DNA of 11,924 nucleotides, from assembly GCA_010094045.1 (NCBI GenBank), contig ML986939.1:1-11924 (forward strand). The letters run 5' to 3'. Both the position numbers and the translations under genes were made by a program. The notes beneath the pieces are model-generated. The model was given only the letters and a program-made list of their open reading frames with translations. It was not told the origin of the DNA and did not search any database. This document shows positions 1 through 6,203 of the stretch, piece after piece. Position 1 is the first letter of the stretch, and the number at the start of each line of letters is the position of its first letter. This DNA comes from Lojkania enalia (Eukaryota > Ascomycota > Dothideomycetes > Pleosporales).

Positions 1-191
1 GAATTCTATTAACACCTATAGGCCTTATACGAAAGAATATAGAAGAACTACTAAGCTACTTATAAGGGAGTGTATAACTATATATGGAAGGGAAAAGGGG
101 TAGAACTGGGGGTAGAATAAGATAAGTAAAAAGCTTTAGGATAAGGTTGTATATAAAGCTTTTCGTAGAACGATTTCTTTGCATTATTACA
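1..191. repeat. Family S LTR, right-hand 191 bp (cut by window start)
   Basis: This segment aligns without gaps to 784-974, the right part of the complete S LTR at 696-974, differing mostly by C/T and G/A transitions. It ends in ATTACA, the expected terminal CA of an LTR. From base 192 the sequence is collinear with the gag region of element F (around 6902), so the LTR is inserted in an older gag copy; TCTTT at 192-196 would be its right target duplication. The left end lies outside the window, so solo LTR and 3' LTR of a full element cannot be told apart. Strand is unknown because no internal S sequence is visible. Confidence 0.85.
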
Positions 192-277
192 TCTTTCTAA
201 TAAACTCCGCCGTACTATAATAGATATTATAATATCTAGCACCCTAAATAACTATACTAATCTAATTTCCCTATATA
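192..277 (+). pseudogene. Decayed gag fragment A' (part 1)
   Basis: These 86 bp are a second copy of the F gag segment around 6902-6990. The plus-strand reading resembles the C-terminal capsid region seen in F (motif NNYxNLISLY), with RIP-type substitutions. The copy is interrupted at 278 by a B-type solo LTR, resumes at 494-615, is interrupted again by element B, and resumes at 4750. It is the oldest layer in the left half of the window. No 5' LTR or gag start is visible, because an S LTR replaces the left part. Confidence 0.8.
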
Positions 278-488
278 TATTATAAGAGGCTACGAGCAGG
301 GACGATAAGGCTTATCTAATACTTAGTATAGTATGCTATATACAGATCTTAGGTATTATATAAGAGGATAGCTTAGGAGTAAGCTAAACGCGAGGTAAGT
401 AGAAAGATAAGAGAGAAGAAGAAAGTATGTGTATAGAAGCGAGCGTGCTATATATAGGTGTTAGGGGGAACGTAAAGATACTATAACA
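278..488 (-). mobile_element. Solo LTR of the B/C family
   Basis: This 211-bp unit is the reverse complement of the LTRs of element C (1081-1290, 1960-2169), with CpA/TpG-type transitions; its minus-strand start reads TGTTATAG in place of TGTTACGG. It is flanked by a perfect 5-bp direct repeat ATATA at 273-277 and 489-493, and removing it rejoins the gag fragment A' exactly as the uninterrupted F copy reads near 6985. That makes it a genuine solo LTR left by LTR-LTR recombination, not a piece of a larger element. Confidence 0.92.
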
Positions 489-493
489 ATATA

Positions 494-615
494 ATATTAA
501 CTTATATTATCTACCTAGTAACTACTATAAATAACTAAAGTATTATACTACTTATTAAAAGAACTTAAATACTATAGAACTTAATACTTTTTACTATATA
601 CTTATAAGCTTTAAT
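494..615 (+). pseudogene. Decayed gag fragment A' (part 2)
   Basis: Continuation of the gag copy, collinear with about 6990-7110 of F, covering the capsid C-terminus and the linker before the zinc knuckle (motif LSSNYYK in F, with RIP changes here). It ends at 615 where element B is inserted, and TTAAT at 611-615 is the left target duplication of B. The text resumes at 4750. Confidence 0.8.
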
Positions 616-695
616 TATTATAAAAAGTTATAAATAGGGATAATAAGGCTTATCTAATGTTTAGTATAGTATATTATATATAGATCTTAGGTGTC

Positions 696-974
696 TATAA
701 TAGTATAGATAAGATAATAGGTCCGAATATAGTACGAATCTACTTAAAGGTATATAAGAGTATATAAGGGTTTAGGGATCTAAGAATTCTATTAATACCT
801 ATAGACCTTATATAAAAGGATATAGAAAAACTACTAAACTACTTATAAGGGAGTATATAACTATATATAGATAGGAAAAGGGGTGGAACTAGGGGTAGGA
901 TAAAATAAGTAAAAAGCTTTAAGATAAGGTTATATATAAAGCTTTTCGTAGAACGATTTCTTTATATCGTTACA
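696..974. mobile_element. Solo LTR of family S (complete, 279 bp)
   Basis: The unit begins TATAATAG (TGTAATAG before a TpG to TpA change) and ends CGTTACA, giving short inverted ends TGTAA/TTACA. It is flanked by GTGTC at 691-695 and GTATT at 975-979, which differ only by G to A and C to T. The uninterrupted sequence GTGTCGTATAAG is visible in complement in element C near 1203-1214. The internal part and coding capacity of family S are unknown; only LTRs occur in this window. Confidence 0.9.
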
Positions 975-1080
975 GTATTATATAAAAGGATAGCTAAGAA
1001 GTAAGCTATATATAAGATAAGTAGGAAGATAAGAGAGAAGAAGAAAGTACGTATATAGAAGCGAGTATGCTATATATAAG

Positions 1081-1290
1081 TGTTACGGTATCCTCGCGTT
1101 CCCCCTAACACCTGCATATAGCGCGCTTGCTTTAGCGCATGTACCTTCTTCTTCTCCTTTATCTTCCTGCTTGCCTCGCGTTTAGCTTGCTTCTTAGCTA
1201 TCCTCTTATACGACACCTGAGATCTGTATATAGCATACAATACCAAGCGTTGATAAGCCTTATCGTCCCTGCTCGTAGCCTCTCGTGATA
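1081..1290 (+). repeat. 5' LTR of element C
   Basis: The 210 bp start TGTTACGGTATCC and end CTCGTGATA. The end is fixed by the right-hand LTR, where the target duplication ATAAG follows at once, and by the solo LTR at 278-488. The terminal dinucleotides are thus TG...TA rather than the usual TG...CA, and the inverted ends are poor. Confidence 0.92.
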
Positions 1291-1474
1291 TTAGGATAGC
1301 TCGCCCAGTTACACAGCAACAGCAGCCAGACAGCTGCTGCAGATCTCCAGATAGAGATTTTCGTTATCCCCGTCCGGATTTTTTTCTTCCTTCCTAGTAA
1401 TATCTAGCCGGAACATCAGTCTAGCAGCCATCCGGCTGCTCATACAGCAGCAGCAGTAGGAGCTCTAGAACCAG

Positions 1475-1557
1475 CTATCGTCCTCCCTCGACGTACTATC
1501 GTCCTCCCTCGACGTACTATCGTCCTCCCTCGACGCGCTATCGTCCTCTCTCCACCG
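1475..1557. repeat. 21-bp tandem repeat, four copies
   Basis: The unit CTATCGTCCTCCCTCGACGTA starts at 1475, 1496, 1517 and 1538; the last copy is diverged and incomplete. It lies in the interior of element C and is absent from the corresponding part of B. Because 21 is a multiple of three, it keeps a minus-strand reading frame open (seven-residue repeat STSREDD), which explains the only ORF of any length in the window. Confidence 0.93.
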
Positions 1558-1592
1558 TAGTCTTCGCTCCTTACTCCGCCAGCTTCTCTCTA

Positions 1593-1850
1593 CGCCAGTT
1601 CCCCGTTCCATCAGTAATACGATAACTATGTTAAGCTTGTTTAGCATATCGCTTATCGTACTAGACGCTAGTTCCCGTTCCGCCAGCTCCTTAAAGAGTC
1701 AAACAACTCCCCGTTCCGTTAGTAATACGACGACTATGTTAAGCTTGTTAGTATATCGCTCGTCGTACTAGACGCCAGTTCCCCGTTCCGTTAGTAATAC
1801 GACGACTATATTAAGCTTATTCAGTATATCGCTTGTTGTACTAGACGCCA
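1593..1850. repeat. Three hairpin-forming units (about 73-78 bp) inside element C
   Basis: Units start at about 1593, 1706 and 1773; units 2 and 3 are adjacent, while unit 1 is separated from unit 2 by a spacer with a partial duplicate. Each has inverted arms around an AAGCTT-containing centre. In unit 2 the arms are TACGACGA at 1726-1733 and TCGTCGTA at 1760-1767. Element B carries a single RIP-degraded unit at about 2530-2610 on its opposite strand. The arms are retained in all three C copies, partly by compensating changes (TACGATAA with TTATCGTA in unit 1). Confidence 0.8.
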
Positions 1851-1946
1851 GCTAGCCAGAAACAGTTCCACCCTATATAAAACAGACAACCAGTTGCCCC
1901 AGGTCCCTATATTACAGCCACAATTGTTGATTGCGGCTACTTTCTG

Positions 1947-1959
1947 AAGAGGGGGGTAC
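1947..1959 (+). other. Polypurine tract of element C
   Basis: The run AAGAGGGGGGTAC lies directly against the TG start of the 3' LTR at 1960. Placement and purine richness are those of the plus-strand primer of LTR retrotransposons. The ending GGGGTAC is shared with B, D and F. Confidence 0.88.
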
Positions 1960-2169
1960 TGTTACGGTATCCTCGCGTTCCCCCTAACACCTATATATAG
2001 CGCGCTCGCTTCAGCACACGTGCCTTCTTCTTCTCCTTTATCTTCCTACTTACCTCGCGTTTAGCTTGCTCCTTAGCTATCCTCTTGTACGACACCTGAG
2101 ATCTGTACGTAGCATACAATACCAAGCGTTGATGAGCCTTGTCGTCCCTGCTCGTAGCCTCTCGTGATA
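1960..2169 (+). repeat. 3' LTR of element C
   Basis: This has the same length as the left LTR, 210 bp, with about 15 transitions between them. Most are CpA/TpA or TpG/TpA pairs and a few are CpG, as expected from RIP plus deamination. Changes are found on both copies, so both were hit. Confidence 0.92.
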
Positions 2170-2205
2170 ATAAGTGTTAGGAGGGAATATAAAAATACTA
2201 TAACA

Positions 2206-2217
2206 GTACCCCCTTTT
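2206..2217 (-). other. Polypurine tract of element B
   Basis: Minus-strand reading AAAAGGGGGTAC, abutting the TG start of the B 3' LTR at 2205. It gives the orientation of B and matches the tract of C in position and in its GGGGTAC end. Confidence 0.85.
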
Positions 2218-3305
2218 AGAAAATAGTTATAATTAATAATTATAGCTATAATATAGGGACCTAATATAACTAGCTATCTATTTTATATAGGGTAGAGGTA
2301 CTATATTTATTAGGAGAAGCTGTGGTTTAACCTAGCTACAGTCCTTAATCTAATAATATCTAAATCTACAACTATAGTAGAGGTTATAATTATAATAGTA
2401 ATAGTAGTAGACTAATAATATAGAAGAAGAGTATAATCTTATTTAGGTATTACTAATATCTATATATTTAGAAGAAGGAGATTTAACTAGCTAAGTATTA
2501 GTTTAAGAGAACCGTTTCTAGCTAGCTAGCTAGTATCTAGTATAATAATTGATATACTAAATAAGCTTAATATAGTCGTTGTATTACTAATAGAATAGGA
2601 AGTTATTTAACTCTTTAAAGAGCTGGCGGAGAGAAGAGTAGAGACTATAGTAGAAAGAGAAGATTTAAGATATATTAAGCTATAACTAGGTATTTACCTT
2701 ATATAAGAGATGTTTAAAATAAGTAAGATATATAAGAAGTAACTTATTATCCTTCTAACGTATTAATATAAAATATTAAACTACCTTCTATTTCTTATAT
2801 AAATTATAATAAAAGCGCTAGAAGAATAAAAAGATTATTTTAAGATTCTAGAACTAACTATTTTTAATAGTTTAGTAGAAGTATAGTACTAATATCTACT
2901 ATAGTTATTTAAGTTGGTTCTAGATATAGTTAAATATATTAACTCTATTAAACTAGTCTAAATAAAGTTTAGCTTTAATAGATAGGAGCTATATATAAAA
3001 TATATATAGTTTACCGTCGAAATATAAAGTATTTAGGAGTTAAGAATAAGAAGTAGTAGAAAACTAGAGCTAGAAGATAGTAGTATATACTAAGTTAAAA
3101 TTAGATTAGAGCTGCTAGATTTTAGATTACTAGTTCTAAGGCTCCTACTACAGCTGCTATATAAATAGTAGAATAGCTATTAAGCTAGTATTTTAGCTAG
3201 ATATTACTAGAAAGAAAGAAAAAAATCTAGATAGAGAATAACGAAAATCTCTATTTAGAGATCTATAGTAACTATCTAACTACTGTTATTATATAACTAG
3301 ACGAG
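2206..3305 (-). other. Interior of element B, non-coding as far as can be seen
   Basis: About 1.1 kb of strongly AT-rich, RIP-decayed sequence. Its two ends match the interior of C in inverse orientation (polypurine end near 2206-2330, LTR-proximal end near 3190-3300). The LTR-proximal part also matches element E (5547-5871). I read it in all frames for RT, protease, integrase or capsid motifs and recognised none. One degraded hairpin unit of the C type is at about 2530-2610. The last five bases ACGAG are the left target duplication of element D. Confidence 0.75.
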
Positions 3306-3522
3306 TGTTACAGCGACGCGCATCGGATTGTTAATACTAGATAAACGAGTATCAGATTGAGCTATATAGATGACTAACGTACTACTGCTATAATAGTTTA
3401 AGACGTCTGGATAAAGAGAGAAAGAAGATAGATATTAGGTCGCATATATATATATCAGGGGTTCGGGTCTATGCATAATAGGCGAGGTGGCACGGGATCG
3501 GGCAGAAGCCGATTCTGTGACA
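3306..3522 (-). repeat. 3' LTR of element D
   Basis: 217 bp, gap-free against 4302-4518. About 18 differences, all transitions; this copy carries the T or A form at nearly all of them, so RIP hit it harder than its partner. Its left end reads TGTTACAG where the other copy keeps TGTCACGG. Confidence 0.93.
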
Positions 3523-3534
3523 GTACCCCCCTTC
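3523..3534 (-). other. Polypurine tract of element D
   Basis: Minus-strand reading GAAGGGGGGTAC, directly next to the start of the 3' LTR. It has the same ending and spacing as in B, C and F. Confidence 0.88.
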
Positions 3535-3907
3535 TATCGTCGAGCTCCTGCGAGAGTGTAAAGGGGAGGGAAGAGTGGGAAAATTCCAGCTTATCGCTCT
3601 AGCTCTAGCCTCTACTTAGGCTTCGCTTCTATGAACGCTATCTGTAGAAGCCTCCTCGCTGAACCGCGTATTGCTGACTTGTCGCCTTCTAGCAAAGCCA
3701 GGCTTCTATTATTCATCTACGCTCTAGCCTTTGTTCGGACTAGAGACGCGTATCTCTACTTATCTTGCCTTAACGGTCCGTCTCGCAGCGCTCTAGAATA
3801 CTCTTCGTAGCAGCCCTTCGGTCTATACCTCTACTCCAGCTCCCCCTAAAAAATTTCCCGGGATTTGGCGGGAATTTGCGGAATCTGGGCCAAATTTAGA
3901 GGATTTG
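3535..3907 (-). other. Unique, GC-richer part of the D interior
   Basis: About 370 bp of normal-looking, scarcely RIP-mutated sequence between polypurine tract and minisatellite, with no counterpart in F. No long ORF and no protein motif. It includes short inverted repeats (for example AGAAGCCT near 3646 facing AGGCTTCGCTTCTA near 3618) and a quasi-palindromic block with repeated TTTCCCGGGATTT-like words at about 3850-3900. Function unknown; it may be packaging or spacer sequence of the parent element. Confidence 0.5.
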
Positions 3908-4230
3908 GGCTATATCGCGGGTATATCAGCGCAGTCTGTCGTCGTTGTATAGCAGCACTATGCTAGGGGTCGGGTCGGTTCGGTTTATATAGCAGTACTA
4001 TGCCAGGGATTAGGTTAGATCGCAGGCGTATCGGCGCGATCAGTTGTTGTTGTACAGCAGTACTATACTAGGGATCGGGTCGGTCGCATGTATATCGGCG
4101 CGACTAGTAGTCGATAGCAGTACTATACTAGGGATCAGGTCAGGTCGGTTCGTATAGCAGTACCATGCTAGGGATCAGGTCAGGTCGGTTCGTATAGTAG
4201 TACCATGCTAGGGATTAGGTCAGATCAGTG
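3908..4230 (-). repeat. 40/60-bp minisatellite in element D, homologous to the F 3' UTR
   Basis: The word AGCAGTAC or a close variant recurs at 3951, 3991, 4056, 4116, 4156 and 4196, giving periods of 40, 65, 60, 40 and 40 bp. The longer periods hold an extra block rich in GTATCGGCGCGA. The reverse complement has the same words and the same 40/60 alternation as 11330-11530 in F, so both arrays descend from one 3' UTR repeat. Confidence 0.9.
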
Positions 4231-4283
4231 CAGTATCATTGCAGGCGTCCAGGAACATACTCAGATCAGACCCTGGCGCCTAA

Positions 4284-4301
4284 TTAAGGATCCAGACGTA
4301 A
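4284..4301 (-). pseudogene. Last codons and stop of an F-like pol, kept at the start of the D interior
   Basis: Directly after the D 5' LTR the minus strand reads TTA CGT CTG GAT CCT TAA (LRLDP-stop). In F the in-frame end of the integrase/chromodomain frame reads LYLDF-stop at 11228-11242, and the sequences stay alignable beyond it. This marks the deletion junction: all of gag and pol upstream of this point is missing. It is a relic, not a gene. Confidence 0.8.
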
Positions 4302-4518
4302 TGTCACGGCGACGCGCATCGGATTGTCAACGCTAGATAAACGAGCATCAGATTGAGCTATATAGATGACCAACGTACTGCTGCCATGATAGTTTAAGAC
4401 GTCTAGATAAAGAGAGAAAGGAGACAGACATTAGGTCGCATATATATACATCAGGGGTTCGGGTCTGTGCGTAATAGGCGAGGTGGCACGGGATCGGGCA
4501 GAAGCCGATTCCGTGACA
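4302..4518 (-). repeat. 5' LTR of element D
   Basis: This is the better preserved D LTR (217 bp) with intact TGTCACGG and CCGTGACA ends, followed by duplicated target ACAAG and the last nine bases of the B interior. Confidence 0.93.
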
Positions 4519-4532
4519 ACAAGCTATTCTAA

Positions 4533-4744
4533 TATTATAAGAAGCTATAAGTAGGGATAATAAGGTTTATCTAATATTTAGTATAGTATACTATATACAG
4601 ATCTCAGGTGTTATATAAGAGAATAGCTAAAGAGTAAACTATATGTAAGATAAGTAGAAAGATAAGAGAGAAGAAGAAGGTATATATATAGAAGCGAGCG
4701 CGCTACGTATAGGTATTAGAGCGGAATATAAGGATACCGTAATA
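4533..4744 (-). repeat. 5' LTR of element B (intact, 212 bp)
   Basis: Reverse complement of the C-type LTR with many RIP changes, ending at 4744 with CCGTAATA (CCGTAACA before RIP). TTAAT at 4745-4749 is the right target duplication. Bases 4524-4532 are the remaining B interior between LTR and element D. Confidence 0.9.
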
Positions 4745-4749
4745 TTAAT

Positions 4750-4826
4750 AAATAAGAGAAATACTACTCTAAAAAAAGCTGCTATAAGTATAGTAGTAAG
4801 AGATATATTTTACTAGAATATAACGC
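4750..4826 (+). pseudogene. Decayed gag fragment A' (part 3): zinc knuckle
   Basis: Resumption of the gag copy after element B. It matches F at about 7114-7190 and encodes the decayed CCHC knuckle; the reading YKYSSKRYILLEY has Tyr at the Cys/His positions, as RIP makes from TGT and CAT codons. The two copies are clearly homologous here but diverge soon after 4826. Confidence 0.75.
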
Positions 4827-5334
4827 TCTTTTATATTATAAATACTCTTATACTAGAACCTATTAAAGTATAGAATTCTATATAGTTAAGCGAGTAGAGC
4901 TAATTATATAAATAGTTTAGCAACTTAGTTAAAACTAAGCTATTAAACTTACTTAGTTATTAAGTAATAACTAAATAGAAAGAATAGTAAAAGAATTAAA
5001 TTATATTTAATAACTTTATAACTCTAACTTTTATAGTTTTTAATAGTTAACTTAAATATCTATTATATATTCTAATTATATACTTCTATTATAAATTTAT
5101 AAGAATAATCCCTCTATAGTATATAATTACTTTTAGTTATTACTCTATTCTGTACTTAACTAAAAGGAGGCTATTATACTTTAACTACCCTCGTAAGATT
5201 AGAAAAAGTAAGACTAGTTAGAATACCCTAATTATAAGGAAAGAGATACCTTTAGTAAGTAATATAGGAAACTTATATAAGTAGAATATTAGAATTAGCT
5301 AGTAAGACTACCTTTTTAGAGGTAGGTACGATAA
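4827..5334. other. Unassigned AT-rich segment downstream of the A' zinc knuckle
   Basis: About 510 bp, full of stops in all frames and heavily RIP-like, lying between the A' knuckle and the LTR of element E. It does not align convincingly to the pol-proximal part of F (7190 onwards) or to any other part of the window. It may be the 3' region of an element related to but distinct from F, or other sequence into which A' was inserted. GATAA at 5330-5334 is the likely left target duplication of E, whose partner lies outside the window. Confidence 0.4.
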
Positions 5335-5546
5335 TATTATAGTATTCTTATATTCCCCTCTAATACCTGTACGTAGCACGCTTGCTTCTATATATATATC
5401 TTCTTTTTCCCTCTTATCTTCTTACTTACTTTATATATAGCTTACTTTTTAGCTATTCTCTTATATAACACCTGAGATCTGTATATAATATACTATATTA
5501 AATATTAGATAAGCCTTATTATCCCTATTTTTAGCTTCTTATAATA
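5335..5546 (+). repeat. 5' LTR of element E
   Basis: 212 bp; starts TATTATAGTATTC and ends CTTATAATA, the RIP versions of TGTTACGGTATCC and CTCGTGATA of element C. The following TTAGAATAGC matches the interior start of C (TTAGGATAGC at 1291). Confidence 0.88.
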
Positions 5547-5871
5547 TTAGAATAGCTTATCTAGTTATATAATAATAGCAGCTAGATAGCTACTATAGAT
5601 CTCTAGATAGAGATTTTTATTATTCTCTATCCGGATTTTTTTCTTCCTTTCTAGTAATATCTAGCTAGAATACCAGCCTAATAGCTATTCTACTACTTAT
5701 ATAGTAGCTATAGTAGGAGTTTTAAAACTAGTAATCTAAAATCTAGTAGTTCTAATTTAATTTTAACTTAATATATACTATTATTTTCTAGTTTTAGTTT
5801 TTTACTATCTTCTATTTTTAACTTTTAGACCCTCTATATTTTAATAGTAAACTATATATATTTTATATATA
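5335..5871 (+). mobile_element. Element E: B-family retrotransposon, interrupted by F
   Basis: E consists of a complete B-type LTR (5335-5546) and the first 325 bp of a B-type interior (5547-5871), which aligns in inverse orientation to the LTR-proximal interior of B (about 2985-3300). The match stops at 5871, where F begins. The remainder of E, including its 3' LTR, should lie to the right of F outside the window. Non-coding as far as visible and heavily RIP-mutated. Confidence 0.85.
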
Positions 5872-6087
5872 TATTATAATAATACTATAATACTTCTATA
5901 CCTATACTACTCTTACTATAATACCTAAACTAGCTGCTAGTAATAGCTATTAGCTACTAGCTAGAATATAACCCACTTATTATAACTATAATAGAGGAAG
6001 ATTTCGCTAACCCAGCTAGCCTATATAGTAGTATAGACCTAGCTTCTATAAAAACCTATATAATATAAATATCTCTATTCTTTATAT
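5872..6087 (+). repeat. 5' LTR of element F
   Basis: Aligns without gaps to 11629-11844, both 216 bp. The start TATTATAATAATAC corresponds to TATTATAGTAATAC on the right, where the polypurine tract fixes the boundary. The LTR may extend a few bases further (to about 6091, AACG), since the right copy is cut there by an S LTR. TATAAAAAC at 6047-6055, also present in the right LTR, is a plausible TATA element. Confidence 0.9.
6047..6055 (+). promoter_or_regulatory. Putative TATA box in the F 5' LTR
   Basis: TATAAAAAC at LTR position 176, repeated at the same offset in the right LTR (11804-11812). In a very A/T-rich RIP-mutated LTR the motif alone is weak evidence; its late position in the LTR is usual for Ty3/gypsy promoters. 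Confidence 0.4.
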
Positions 6088-6203
6088 AACGTTTTAATAT
6101 TTATATATAGTATATAGTAATAGAGTTAACTATCTAAAGTATAATTAACTAACTATATATAAACGTCTATAATATTATATTATATTATCTACTATTATAT
6201 ATT
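6088..6203 (+). other. 5' untranslated leader of element F
   Basis: About 115 bp between LTR and the likely gag start. A primer-binding site would be expected right after the LTR, but RIP has left no recognisable match to a tRNA 3' end. Nothing else can be read here. Confidence 0.5.

Larger units (their letters stand above)
1081..2169 (+). mobile_element. Element C: compact non-autonomous LTR retrotransposon (TRIM-like)
   Basis: This 1089-bp element has two 210-bp LTRs (1081-1290, 1960-2169) around a 669-bp interior and is flanked by perfect ATAAG repeats (1076-1080, 2170-2174). The LTRs differ at about 15 positions, all transitions and no indels. Orientation follows from the polypurine tract at 1947-1959, directly before the right LTR. 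The interior matches both ends of the B interior but lacks much of its middle and instead carries a 21-bp tandem repeat and three hairpin units. It encodes no recognisable protein. It sits inside the 3' LTR of B in opposite orientation and is clearly less RIP-mutated than B, so it is a later arrival. I could not identify a tRNA primer-binding site after 1290. Confidence 0.93.
616..2205 (-). repeat. 3' LTR of element B, split in three by S and C
   Basis: The LTR is read from 616-695, 980-1080 and 2175-2205, together 212 bp, the same length as the intact partner at 4533-4744. The first gap is the S solo LTR (696-974) plus duplicated target GTATT (975-979). The second is element C (1081-2169) plus duplicated ATAAG (2170-2174). 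The minus-strand start at 2205 reads TGTTATAG (TGTTACGG before RIP). Confidence 0.9.
3306..4518 (-). mobile_element. Element D: gag-pol-deleted derivative of an F-like chromovirus
   Basis: This 1213-bp element has two 217-bp LTRs (3306-3522, 4302-4518) with perfect terminal inverted repeats TGTCACGG/CCGTGACA and flanking duplications ACGAG (3301-3305) and ACAAG (4519-4523). The polypurine complement at 3523 sets it on the minus strand. In that orientation the interior begins right after the LTR with sequence homologous to the end of pol and the 3' UTR of F (about 11226-11530): last codons, stop, and the same 40/60-bp minisatellite. Then follow about 370 bp not found in F, up to the polypurine tract. 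It has no gag, protease, RT or integrase. It lies in the interior of B, close to the 5' LTR of B. RIP is light, so it is among the youngest insertions. Confidence 0.92.
616..4744 (-). mobile_element. Element B: non-autonomous LTR retrotransposon carrying three nested insertions
   Basis: B is flanked by TTAAT at 611-615 and 4745-4749, and excision restores the gag copy A' as it reads in F near 7110. Its minus-strand 5' LTR is 4533-4744 (212 bp). Its 3' LTR is split into 616-695, 980-1080 and 2175-2205 (also 212 bp in total). The own internal part is 2206-3305 plus 4524-4532, about 1.1 kb, so the un-nested element is about 1.53 kb. A polypurine tract complement abuts the 3' LTR at 2206. I find no gag or pol motif in the internal part in any frame; it is full of stops and looks non-coding, so transposition must have used enzymes in trans. 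Nested inside are an S solo LTR, element C and element D, each with its own target duplication. Confidence 0.9.

Noticed and set aside
1291..1310. tRNA primer-binding site just after the C 5' LTR
   Set aside because: The bases after 1290 (TTAGGATAGCTCGCC) lack the TGG start expected from complementarity to a tRNA CCA end, and I cannot match them to a specific tRNA. The same holds after the LTRs of D and F.
1465..1647. Minus-strand 60-residue ORF with repeated SREDD motif
   Set aside because: It runs antisense to element C, its repeat is a translation of the 21-bp tandem DNA repeat, it spans into the hairpin unit, and no counterpart frame exists in B. It shows no known domain and no initiation context. 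I treat it as a chance frame kept open by the codon-sized repeat.
3430..3465. Alternating TATATATA run in the D LTR as a microsatellite or promoter
   Set aside because: Only about ten to fourteen bases long and partly a product of RIP (the partner LTR has TATATACA). In such an A/T-rich window it carries no weight on its own.
3306..4518. D as a DNA transposon or MITE because of its perfect TGTCACGG/CCGTGACA ends
   Set aside because: These 8-bp inverted ends also bound each 217-bp direct repeat, the element has 5-bp target duplications and a polypurine tract, and the ends are TG...CA. All point to LTRs.
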